A stretch of DNA of 64,000 bases from Zhengitettix transpicula (Eukaryota > Arthropoda > Insecta > Orthoptera > Tetrigidae), in assembly GCA_037074705.1 (NCBI GenBank), contig CM073590.1, forward strand, positions 179,939,246 to 180,003,245. The letters run 5' to 3'. The notes beneath the pieces are model-generated. The model did no database searches, was not told where the DNA came from, and saw nothing but the letters and a program-made list of their open reading frames with translations. This document shows positions 1 through 13,100 of this stretch, piece by piece. The position numbers were made by a program, and so were the translations under genes. Numbering within the stretch: the first letter of the stretch is position 1; every line of letters starts with the position of its first letter.

Positions 1-902
1 TATGAATATTTTATAAAATTAGACCTGCTGACTTCACATCAAAATCAGTCAAATTAAATGATAAATTGTCAATTTCCAACACATTTAATTCATTATCATC
101 AAAGAAAACCATGTACATTCCATGAAATCCTGTGATGTGGACTTTAGGAAACCTCGTGTGTTGACACTTTAAAAAATGTAGAAGGCACCAGGTAACAGTT
201 TTTATATCTATGACAGTAGATAATTTGTGCAATATTTGGCTTTTAAATGTTGAGTTCAAAGTTGAACTGTTGAAATGCCCTGAATTTGGAAAACAAATAA
301 TAATTTGAACAAATAATTCTTAATAATAATCATTAAACAACAATGATAAGAATTGCAAGTGATATCCTTGAGGGAGATGGAATGTACCTTCATATGTTAC
401 AGAGCTGCAATGATTCTGTGAAAAGTTTTATATGAATATAAACACAAATAAAAAGTGAAGATAAAAGCCAATTTTCTTATACACGAATCTTAAAATGTAT
501 ATTGTGTCAGAAGTTTCAGAATATTTATCAAATACATGTGGGATGTTAAGTCCATAACCAGTTAAAAACTGATCTCATGTGACTAGAAGTAACAGATGAA
601 ATTGATATGGGATGTTAAAATATGATCAAATAAATGATATATTAGTGTAGTTGTAAATAATGTAGTAAATTTCATAAAATACATCTTGTAATTTTTAAAA
701 AAATTAAAAACTGAGAACACATTCTGGTAATTTTTTAAAAAATATTTTGCTTATTGTTGAAGTATCAAAACATAAACACCATATTTTATAAATAATTATT
801 GTTGGTATTGTTTGTAGAATACCAAAATCATTAGCATTTATTTATAATTGTATGAGTTTGGAATACTTGAGTTTAATATATATATTTTTTCACACATTAC
901 AG
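1..902 (+). other. 3' part of a MIC60 intron
   Basis: This stretch precedes the first visible MIC60 exon and ends in a T-rich tract followed by the acceptor AG at 901-902. I see no coding similarity in it; short open frames here have no recognisable content. The presequence-coding exon of MIC60 must lie upstream of the window. Confidence 0.7.
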
Positions 903-1109
903 AATCAGGAAAGGTTTCTATTTCTTGTTGGGGTCTGTCACCGTAGCTTCTGGTGCTACTGTAGCATATGCCAGTTATGACCCCAACTTTAGAAAATGGT
1001 TATCTGTGAATGCTCCAATCACTGATGATATATTGAAGATTTTTGAGCAAACTGAGAACAAATCATTATTAGATTCTCTGAATGTATATTTTGTTCAAAT
1101 TAAAGATTG
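903..1109 (+). CDS. Mitofilin: MIC60 exon with the inner-membrane anchor
   Basis: Acceptor AG is at 901-902 and donor GTAAGA at 1110. The frame reads a hydrophobic segment [19 protein letters not shown] followed by [10 protein letters not shown], the transmembrane anchor and adjacent motif of mitofilins. It ends with two bases (tg) completed as Trp by the next exon. Confidence 0.92.
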
Positions 1110-4100
1110 GTAAGAAACATCATTTTAATATATTTTTGTTGTAGATTATCTACTGTTTTGACTTCAAGACAGGATTTCAGTTTTAATTGAAAGACAGATA
1201 TGTGTTTGTTTTTTAGAAGCATTAACTGTTAAATTATATTAATATGAATTTCTATTTGAATCAAATATAGTGTTTTTTCTTTGGGAAAGAAAATAGTGTG
1301 TGATGAAAGTAATATTATTTGTACAATTAGTGATATTTATGAGTTACAGTTAATAATTTTGGTATTAGGTCTTGAGATTTCAGCCACGTATTTTTATGAG
1401 TAGACTAATATGGTTTGACATTAGATCTGCTTAGTTAGGAATAATATTTTCCATTTTCTGTTGCTTTCATCACTTGTTGGAATGCAGATTTTGCAGAATG
1501 TTTATAAAGTGTTCTGAAGAATTCCTGAGTTGCAAACTTTACCTTTTAGAATTAGCAGTGCATAATACTAAATTTTCCTCTACCCAAAACACTTTTGTTG
1601 TTGGGTGCATTGTATTGGTGAAAATAATGCAAAGTGGGTCTTTTCTTAGAAGTTAATACTATGGTATTGCCATTGTGACATTTTTTAATGGCATGAAAAT
1701 GTGTCATTTTTTAACCACCACCTGTGTTATTTTTACTTTTTAAAATTATTTTTAGATTTGGGTATATACAGGTGAAATCATTATTGTTTGAAAAACAAAA
1801 TTAGGTTTATATTCTTATTAAATTATAGATTTAATGCAAATCGATTCGTTGATCAGTTATCTAGTGCAAAAGTACTCATCGAACACTAAGCTATATCACA
1901 TTCTTTTTTATAACCCAAGATATTTTATGTTCTTGTACCATATTCAAAATCCTTGAATATTTGAAAACAAATTAGGGTTGTAAGAAGTACGAAATAATGT
2001 TTTCTTTTGGTAAAACATACTTTATTTAGACATTTAAATAAATTTGAAAATTTATAATCAAAACTTGCAATTTTAAACTTATACCCGTGATCAATTAATA
2101 TACCATCTTTATAAATCTAATCTTACTCCTGGTGTTATATTTTGTGCCAAACCTGGGTAACATTAATGAATTTTTAAAATTTCATTTCTTCAAGTTTTCT
2201 TCTAAAGGTATTAAGTAGATTTTGGTATCATGACAACTCGGTGGATAAAGGAACTAATGACATATGTATACTAAGAAAAAGCTGTGTGTCAATTTAATTA
2301 ATCATTACAATATTTATGTTTCAAGATATTTGAGATAGTTACACTAACTCAGGATTTTAATTTCTTCTTTCCATTACAAAACCAAAATTAAGTTGTCATA
2401 GCCAATTTACACATAGTTGCATCAATGTTTCCTATGAGTAAAAGAGTGGATGTGTTGATTGTTCTTTAGTGGGGTTGAGGATCAGTGCTTCTGTTTGCCG
2501 TACCTTACTGAGATGCCATGTAACATAAAGAGCAATCCATTTCCAGAAGAAGGAAATAACCTCTAGAAATTTTAATTAATGAATTGTTAATTATATTGAG
2601 CACCAGTTTTATATTGCTTTTTGCTCTATCATAAATTATATTTGAATGATAAAATTTAAATATAATTATATTATTATGGCTTAGTTGAGTACGAAACTTG
2701 GCACCACTATGATGTACAATCTTGTGAGAATGTGGTCTTTTCTTCAATAGATTAGACCCAATTAACTGCTTAAGTTGACTCTGTAATGAAGAGCTTATCA
2801 TGTATCTTTCAGTTCTTTCTAGTTAAGTCTTTGATAGTTGTGTAAGAAACTCTCACATTGTGTCTTTCCAATTGTTGTAATTTCTGATCTATTTAAAAAA
2901 TATTTCAATTTTAGGGCATGGTCAACTATGTTTGGAGTTGAAGAAAAGCCTCAATTAAAACCATCAGGTGATCGGTTTGATAAGAAGGAGGTGAAGGTGC
3001 TTGACAAAAAGGAACCTGATTGTAAATCATTCTGTTCTTAATGTTTAATATTTAATTTTATTTACAAATGACATGTAGTATGCATACTGTGATGTATAAC
3101 AGATAATTTCAGAAATTAGAATGATTATAAGTTATAATTTACTTATGGATTGTCACTATCAAACATACAAACTAAATATTATTTATAATTGATACAATCA
3201 TTGAAAGTAAAAACTTTAGCTTCAGAGAGAACAAACTTCACTTCAAAACTCCAAATGTAGTGTAAGCAGAACCATTGGATAGCATTTCGGATTACAATAA
3301 TTATTAACCATGGTTATTCTAGGAAAGTTTAATAATACATTAAAAGTAAACATTTAAAAGTGCATTGATACACTGGCATTTATTTATTTTGAAATGAAAG
3401 TATTTTGATTCTATTTGTGCTTAATCTTATAGCATTGCTCAGTTCAGTCCTTCCTTCAACCAAACATGAAAATCCTTGGAACAACCCTATACATTTCCTT
3501 TCTGATCAACTTCCACGAAGTACTGATGGTAACAAATATATTAATATTTAATATATTTATAATCAATTAACATAGTTTGGTTTTGAAATTATTAGGTCTA
3601 TACAGACAGAATAAAGTAAAAACATTGTATTTTAAATTTCATTTTACTATACTCTGTATATGACCAAATTTCAACTTAACTTATGAATTACACAGACTCA
3701 AAAATATCATTAAAGTAGTTTAGTTTTGTTGTCAAGTGTTAGTAGGTTCAAAAGGATTGTTATTTCAGTAAGTAATAGCACAACCTAAGTATAAGATCTT
3801 TTTCAATAATTTCAATTGTCATAAATTGTTTGAGTTTTAATGTGTTATATGTGACTATTATTATTATTATATCCATATGATCAGTGTACAATAATTTAAA
3901 ATGTACATTCCTATATACACACACACACAAAATATTAGTAAGGATATGACATTGTCAAAAATAATTGTGATATTGGTATGGAAAGGAACGAGAGATAGCT
4001 TGTGGCTTACCTGAAAGTGACGTGCGGTGTAGCCATAGGAAACTAAAGGTTGTTCTTAAAATTTTCGGAGGCTATCAGCCTCCTTTTCAGGAAGGAGTGT

Positions 4101-7100
4101 TTTTACCACCTCACAGCTAGTAGCCCATAAACAATTAACACCCCACCAGGCCACTAACTTTCTCTCTCAAGAGGAGGTCATGGCATAGGAAAGGTTCTGA
4201 TAGTGATCATTCATACACCTTATACATACATATATGCTTAAACACATATCAACATGCACAGACATACACACACACACACCTGTATACATACACATACAAA
4301 CATACATGAGCATGCACATACATACTCACATGGTCTCGTGAAAATGGGGATGGCATGTAGGAAGGGCACTATTTAAAGTATGTTGAGTCCAGGGCTTTGC
4401 CTGGACTGTAAGACATGTTGGAAGGAGAGTTCCCACAGATGGAGTTCTGCCTCTGATGATTGGTAGAGCTTTAAGGATGGAGGGGTCTTTTTGTTTGGTC
4501 TATATAGAATGTAGGGCAGAGTTTACAGTTAATTTGGTAGATGGTGTAGGAAGAGAGGCAGGTGATGTTTTATTTGATTTTGTAAGGTTGTGGTGGACTG
4601 TAAGATAGGGCAGACATGGCATCTGTTCCTAACACAAGGTTTGCACCCAGCATGAGTAGGTGGGGGTTTTTCAGGGGTGGGCAAGTAAATTTCAGAGGTG
4701 GGGTGGGTGTCTGAAGGCATCCCTTGGGCAAGTGGGGAGGATGGTTTTTAGGTCAGGGTTGGATTGCAATCCAGTGTACGCTAGGCAGAGAATAGAATTG
4801 ATTTTTCAGGAAAGTAGGTGGTTGTGAGGGGTGGACTACTTTTATTGTTTTGGTCCAGAGTGTGTGTGGGTATTTGGAGATTTGATAGGGTATGGGTTAT
4901 CTATTTTTGGAGGAGGTCGCTGGGATAGTTTCTATTGATGAAGGCATCGAGGATCTGGTTGGTGTACAAGGCCAGACTATTCCACATGGAGAAAATATGT
5001 GCTCCCCTGAGGGTTAAACTGTATGGGAGGGAGTGTTTTGTGTGCTGTGGGTGGCAACTTGTAAAGTGCAGATATTGGAGTGTGTTCGTGGGTTTTGTTG
5101 TTCTTTACTGATTTGATTGGTAAAAGATGCCAAAAACTAATGAAATTTTAAAAATGTGACAGTTAAGTTGGTTTTTAATCATTATAGGATAAATTGTTAT
5201 CGTGTATTAGGTGACATAGCATGTAGGAGTCACTGGTTTTATCAGTTTACAGTACATGGCTCACTTTCACGTAAGAAAAATTATACTGCTCTTACCATTC
5301 TAATAATACATGGTTCAATTTTATGTACAGATGCTGCTAAACAGATTACTGAGAAGAAAGAACCTGTCAAGACTATAACTAAACTTGAAGTTCGTGAAGG
5401 AAAAACTGGATCTTCGACTCCACAAGCTGAGCAACCAATAAAAAACTTAATTGAATTCGAAAGAAACGTAGCAGAATCTGCTAAAGTGGCTCTAAGTGCA
5501 TATCAGGAAGCAGCATCAGCCCTCAGAGGTAATACTAGTTAATGGTGTATAGTTTATTTATTTGATATTACAATGTTTATTTTTTCTTGAATGTGTTGCT
5601 AATTATTGTCTTAAGTCATAAATACTTTGTTAAGAAATTTAATACTTGTTTCTCATAGAAACTAATTAATTATTTAAAGTGCTAAAAATAAATTAGCATT
5701 CAGGAACACCTTATTTTCAGGCCTACACTGATGTATAATTAAACCTTAAATATACGGAATTTCCCATAAATAATATGTTTATTACCATTCAGCACATACT
5801 TTCAGTAATAAAATAGTCAAGGACTTAATCTATTATTCATGAAAGAAATATACCACAATTATGTACTTTCTTTAGCACATTTGTTTATTTGACAATTTTT
5901 AATGGACTAATCTGCTATTTTCTTTAATAATATATAATTTTTTGTTGTTGTTTGTATAAAAAAGTTTTAGATTTTCTAGGACAGGGCAACTGTATCAATT
6001 CGTAAAATGTATGTGGCACTCAAACTAAGATCTTTTTTAAAATGAAAGTTAACATAATCATTCATCAATTATTTTAACATATTGCTAATCACTGTCAGAC
6101 TGTATTAAACACAATACTTAATAATTGCTTGCGTCCAAAGCCAAAACACCAACAATTTTAACTAATGATTCTCACTTAAAACATTAGCCCCTGATTCATC
6201 AGCTATTAAACCCTCCATCTTGGAAAACTCTCTTTGCAACCCATCCTACTGTCCATAGTCTGAGCATAGTCCTTGACTCAACATTCTATAACGACTGCCT
6301 TTCTGCAATCACACAATACATTAATTTTTTCCTTCCTACTCTAATTGCACAAATTTTTGTGTATTGAACATACATAATAAGAAAAATAGCCAAATACAGA
6401 CAAAGGTAGTGGTGATATAAATATCACACAGTGTTTCTGAAAACCTTGTTCCTTTCTTCAGGTGCTAATAAAAATTAAAACACTAGCCTAGAGTGATACA
6501 ACCACACAATACAGTCAAAAGCTTTTGACAAGGTTTCCAGAAATGTAGTGTGGTTTCGAGTTTGTCAACTGTATTGTGCAGTGGTGTCACTTTATGCTCT
6601 TGTGCTTTTAGTCTTCTGAGCATCTGACAAAAGGAACATGGTTTCCAGTGGTATTTATTTTTTTAAATTTATTAGACACAACTTTTATCCTATGATTATT
6701 ATTTGGTTACATATAGTTACAGTATATACAATTTAAATTATGTACATAATTAACATGGGAGCATAGTAATTAGGTTAATCCAGCAATTAACCTAAATTTT
6801 GCAATTTTTTCTTGTATCTTAAATTGTCTGAGAGGCATACATTGTTTAGTATGAGGGTTCACTGGTGATGTTGAGTTTGATGAGTTGGATGGAATGGGTG
6901 GGGGGTCTGCAGGTGTGATGATGGGGGTGGGTTAGGAGGTGCCCGAGTGTTTTGAGGAAAGGATGGGGTGTTTTCTTTTGAGGTGACGTGAGTGCAGTAG
7001 CAGGGGAGGGTTGCTATGGAATTGCTGAATTCTGGTGTTAGGATGGTTAAGGTGCTTTTGATTAGTAAGGTTATAGATTAGGTTATTAAGGAGATATCTT

Positions 7101-10100
7101 TGGGAAGTTTAATGTCTTGGTGGATGACAGAATTTCTGAGGTAACATGGAGAGCTAGTAATGGTGCGAAGGATTATGTTTTGTTTGGATTTTGACTGTTG
7201 CTCCCCATATGGATGAGGCGCAGGACCAGGTGGGTTGTATTATGGAGAGATATACTAGGTATTTTGTACTGAGGATAAGTGGGACTTTTCTGTTTAGTTC
7301 TGAATTTAAGGTTGATTTTGGAGAGGAGGTGTTTAATGTGTGGTTTCCAAGAGATCTTTGAATCAAAGAGCAGTCCTAGGTAGTTTGTTCTGTTTTTGTG
7401 GGTATTTCTGTGTTATTCAGATAGAGGGGGATGTGGGGAGTAGGGTTTTTGGTTAGTGTGAATGGGACAGTTACTGATTTGGTGGGATTTATGCTGATTT
7501 GCCATTGTTTGGACCAATGCTCTAGGTGCGTGAGTGCTGACAAAAGAGGTTGGATATTGGAGGTCAGAAGGAGGTTTGATAGGAAATGGCAATGTCGCCT
7601 GCGAAGAAGATTGTGTTAGTGGCAGGATGTTGTGGGATATCGTGGGAGAAGATGTATAGGAAGGGGGCAATAACACATCCTTGGGGAACACCTGCAGCGA
7701 TGGGGTGGTGTTGGGATATGTGATTATTTATTTTGATAGAGAAGGTTCTGTTGGAGAGGTAGTTGAGGAGTATTCTGTAGTGGGTGTTGTTTAGGTAATC
7801 TTTGATTTTTGAAAGAAGGGAAGGTTGATGAATTTTTTCGAAAGGTTTTTTCAGTGTATAAAAGTGGTGATGCAGGATTTGCGTTGTTCAAATGAGTTAT
7901 TCATGAGGTTGGAGACTGAGTATAATTGATGCCAGCAGGAATGTTTTGAGCAAAAACCATATTGTGTGTTGGGAACCAGGAAGGAGAGTTGTTGATTAAA
8001 TGGGGGAGAAGTAATTTATCAAATAGTTTGGAAATTGTAGGAAGGAGACTTATTGTTTGGTAATTTTCAGGGTGGGATTTTGGTTTGTTTGGTTTCAGTA
8101 ACATGATTATTGAAGAACTTCCTCCTAACCTGAATGGCAACATTGAGCTTCAATTCCAGGTTCACCATCTGCTTTCTATCGTTCCTTTCCATAGCAATTA
8201 TATATATCTAACAAGTAAATGTAATGTGAAATTGTCAAATTAATTAACTCATATGGATAATAAAAAAGGACAGAGAGCAGCTGACGTACCTTAAATCAAC
8301 AATCAACTCAGAATAGTCATATGAAACATAAAACTCTTTCCTGAGCCTCTGAAAATTTGAAGAACATTATTCAGTTTTGAGTAGCCACACAGACATTTAG
8401 TTTTACCTTTTTCTTTTCTACAAAATGTTTTGTGACATTTTAAAAAAAATCATCAATTTGTATGGGAACAAAAGTGATAGCTTACCTGCAATTGAAGCTG
8501 GACATTGCCACTCAGGACAGGAGGTAGTTCTTCAAATTTCCAGAGGTTCTAGCCTCCAGCCTAGAGTACAACACTTAGTGCCGGTTGAGCCCACACACTA
8601 ATATAACATACACCTTGTACTTGTAGAATATTTAAAGTTGTTACATTGAATTATGTACTTTATAACTTTGCCCTTTTGCAGATCATGAAAATGAAGTCAA
8701 TAGATTAATTGACAGTTCAATTGAAAATTTGGATTCTTCCATTTGGTTGAACCTTAAAGCTAAAACAGAAAAGAAAAGTAAGGCAGTAGAAGTAGCAGAA
8801 CAGCGAGCGAAAGATGCTATGTGAGTATGCACTTTTATACAGACTAATTAGGTTATTGTAATTTTGTACTGCAGTTGTATGTAAAATAAGTAAATAGTGG
8901 TGCAGAGTTTATGTTGTACAGCAGGAATGCTTGGACTTGTACTATCAGTGATCGACTGCGAAGAAAGTGTGTGAGAAGTGATTGACAAAAATCAGTATGA
9001 CCGGGGGTAGTAATTAATGTCATTATATAACTCTCTTTATATCAGGGATGTGTTTTTATATGTTGCATGTATTACTCTAGATTAGTTAGCTCTACCAAGC
9101 GTTATTAAATACCACACACGGACTCGCTGAGCCCAAATGATCACGTTATAGTCCTAAAAAAATTACTAGATTGTGTTACAACATCTGACACAATTCTGGT
9201 AACAACAAGGCAAATAAATCACTCATAATTTAATGTAAACAAACACAATAGACAGGTAAACTGTAATTAAATTAATTTATATTATATATTCATGGTTGCA
9301 ACCTATTCATTCACAATAGCATAATATGAAATCTAATCCAGTCATAATTGGGCTTAAAATTGCATGCCAGATTTAAAAGAAAAAGAAAGGTAATATTTTT
9401 TATAATTATTACACTGTCGCTCTACGAGGAACCGATGGAAGGCTGTTATTTTTTAATTTCTTGGAAAAATCTGGATATTTTGGCAATCGACTTTTAAAGA
9501 CTTCTAGCCTCCCTGAGCACCCCTGTTGTAGAGGAAAGTAAGCTGTTCATAGGACTGTGCTGAATTATTGAATTTGGTCATTGGCAAGATGATGGAATGT
9601 TTATAAAGAAATTATGGGGTTTTATTTTTATGGTTATCAATGTGTGTAGCTTGACCAGACTGTTCCATGTGGAGAAAAGGAGAGCTCCACACAACTGCTA
9701 GAATGTATAGAAGGGAATGTTTGATGTATTCAGGGTGACGTGGTGAATTAAATTTGTTAATTGTTGGTTTGAAGTTATCCTGCTTATGGTTTATGGCAGA
9801 TTGGTTACATGTTATGTATACAGGTTATTAGTTAATCAGATTTTGGAGGAATTTGGACAGTAATTCTGACTCTTATGTCCATTTCAGTGAAATATTACTT
9901 ATGACCCGGAACCATGTTAAATGATATAAAGAGAAGAATATATATAACACATTTGGATAGGAAAGAGAGAGAGCGATACCTGAAATCAGTTGGTCCAGTC
10001 TGGCATAGATGGAAGTTGAAATTTATTAGGTCCGGAGTCCCCTTCTTCAGATTTATATATATATATATATATTGTGGCAAAGCCGCTACCCTCCTTGCGT

Positions 10101-13100
10101 TTTTCGATTATTTATATTTGGGTACCAGGTAATTTTTGGGAGAATATCACCAAAACAACTTTTTCATAATTAATTACTTTAATTGTCGAGCATGAGACAA
10201 GCAATTATCTGCAGGGAGTGGTTTATCACAATTTTCATATTGAGCCCTAGGACACCCGTCCTTTGTTGAGTCCAGATTAGAACTGACATCTTACATTGTC
10301 CCGTCTCGGCTCGCTCTTTAGCTCAATAATACTGTTGCGTGGTCAAGAGACGTAGACAATGACTAACAACCAACAATGTAACCCAATCATGTTACATCAT
10401 TTGGATAGAAAAGAGAGACAGCGATGCCGACTTACCTGAAATCAATAGTTGGTCCTGCATGAAAATTCCAAATTGTTGAGGGAATGAGTTCCCTTTGTTA
10501 GGAAGAAAGATCTGAACTGCATGCCAGCTGGTATAATTGGGTATTCCTTCTTAAGAAGCCATTATATTTCTATCCTATCAATATAATCATTTGTTTTGAC
10601 TATATCTTATCTCCATTTTCTTTATATTGTGAATTGGTGTATGTATACTATTATGTAATGTATGATAATCTAATAAATTATTTGCCTGTGTGTTACCTTG
10701 AAAAATTATTTTTTCCCCTTAAAGACACAGTATAGAGAATTTGAAATCAGTATTGTCATCTGGTAAAATAAGTGCATCAGATTCTCAGTTAGAAGCTACC
10801 AAAAGAAATGTAATTAAATTACAACAGCAAATAGCAGCAGCTGCTGATGATTTGGAAGTTGAACGACAAAAAAGTAGTGTTTCTAATAAATATTGGAATA
10901 AAGTTGAAGATGCACGGAAATATTTTGTGGTAAGTGTATATTCACTGCATTTTAATATATTACATTTTTTTACATTTGTTTTACCTAACTTTTAGTTTAT
11001 TTACAGGAGGAACTTGAAACACTTGTTCCATCTGTAAAAATTTCTGAGCGGCAATTAAATATAAATGAAGGTGATTTGGATTTATTTATTCTACACATTT
11101 TCCAAAATGTATTGTACTATCAAAAGGAACTACATAAATTGGAGGTAATTGAATCGCATTGATTGTGTTTGAATTATAATCTTTTGTGTGTATAACTTTA
11201 TGACTTCTTATTCAACTTTGTTTCACTATTCATTTGTCTTGCTTTCTTCTAGCAGTTCAAGAATTTATTAAGATCATGTCTACCATAACATTTCTATATG
11301 TCTAGTTAAATAAAAAAGTAAATTTAATCACTCTGTATTGGCCCAGAGAATAGAACTCTTTATGTGTAGAATAAATTCTCAGGATACTAGGTTGGTGAAT
11401 AACAATCTATCACAATTGAGTGTGTCAGAAATTTTTGGGGTTCTCAGTAATTTGAAAAGCCTGATGTTTGGCTTGATGGAAAATGAAAATTTCAAATCCT
11501 CCTTACAAAAAAAGTAGTTGAAATTTTATAATAAGTTGTGGAAAATTGGTAATAATGAAATATCTATACTTTGTGCTGAGAAAGAAAATTATGAGTGGTG
11601 GGGTGAATAATCACATTGTCTCATTTATTACTCAATTTATTTGCCAACTTTTAAGCCAATAAACAACCTGTGATATACATTTCACAGTAATGAGTCAGGT
11701 TGTGGGTGAACTTCCCCTTTCTCTTAACTGAGTTAAAGTAGAGTAATACTAGGCAGATAGTGATGAAGGTGGTGTTTGAACTTTCATTTGGCAAGAAATC
11801 TGAAAATATTTTTTTACATTTTCTATTGGTTTATTCTAGAAGAGGGAATAATAATGAAGTATGTTATCGTCAATCAGTTTTTAATAGATGAACATAAATT
11901 TTTACATATAAAAGAGAAACAGGTTTATAAACATTTAAATAATGTGTCATATAATTGTTTTTAAAGTTATTTTATAAGTGAATTAAAACATTTTAGAAAC
12001 ACTTATGCAAGGTATGCATATGTGATTGAGATCTTGATTACCGAAGCAGTTGAATAGGAAATAAGTATTTTTGTTTATTGTGAAAAATCTAAAGAAAGGA
12101 AAAAAGTAAAACTAGGTTATGTAAAAAGATTCTAATCAATATATAAGTAAAAGAGTTTTCTTCAATAAAATGCTTGTTGAGTTTATTTGCCAACAATGTT
12201 AATAGAATGTCAGTTAAATTACTAACTTGTTTATTGCAGACTATGATGGATTTTCGCCTGAAAAATGTTGTTAACAGTAATGATAGTCTGGACAAAACAC
12301 TTATTTCTGCTCAAGTAGAAGTTGAACTTGAGAAAGAAAAAAGAAAATTGGAGCTTGAATTCCAGAAGAGGGTGAGATTATTTTAAGAATGTGTTTTTTT
12401 TTGTCATTGGTACTTACAAAGCTTAAATAAATATTTTGGTTGATTTTGTTTTTGTGAATGAACCACTTAAGTTTTCTTTTAGGCAGCATAATGTGGAAAA
12501 TATTTTTAAAATTGATAAAATTGAAATGTTATGTTATGTTCATGTATTTTGGAGTCCAGAATTTAGATACAAAAGCAAATATTTCAACTTCACTCATGAA
12601 TTTAAAGAAAGTCTTTATCTGGGAAAGCAGTATTTATATTTCAGGAAACAAAACATTGTTTGATTCAAATTGAAGATATAAAATTGTAATGTAAATATTT
12701 AAACATCAGCTAAAAAGAAAAATAACTACAGGCTACAACACAATGAAGAGTTATCGCCAGGTGACTGATACCAAGACCATTATATCTACTCTTCTGAGAA
12801 ACCTGCTGGAATATGATTGGATCATTTTGTGTGTGTCCAGCTTTTTCCACAATATTCAATTTGATTGTGTTGAGGGTAGGATTTAACTTGGCAAGGCCTG
12901 GGACCATAATCTTGCTACAATTAAATTTAATAATGTGGAAAATGCTAGATGCAACCCACATGATGAAAAAAAATGGTGTGTCCAATCAGATCTCATTAGA
13001 TGGGAGCAAACGACCAGATCTAAATATGACAGACGTGGCCTTGGTGTCAGTCACCTGATGATGATGACATAGCTAGCTGTAAATATTGTTTCACACAACA

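Noticed and set aside
11..259. 82-codon minus-strand open frame
   Set aside because: It lies in a MIC60 intron, has no family features and no supporting splice signals.
5156..5330. Upstream extension of the MIC60 exon at 5331
   Set aside because: It is open by chance. A good acceptor (TGTACAG) at 5330 and phase with the previous exons mark the true boundary.
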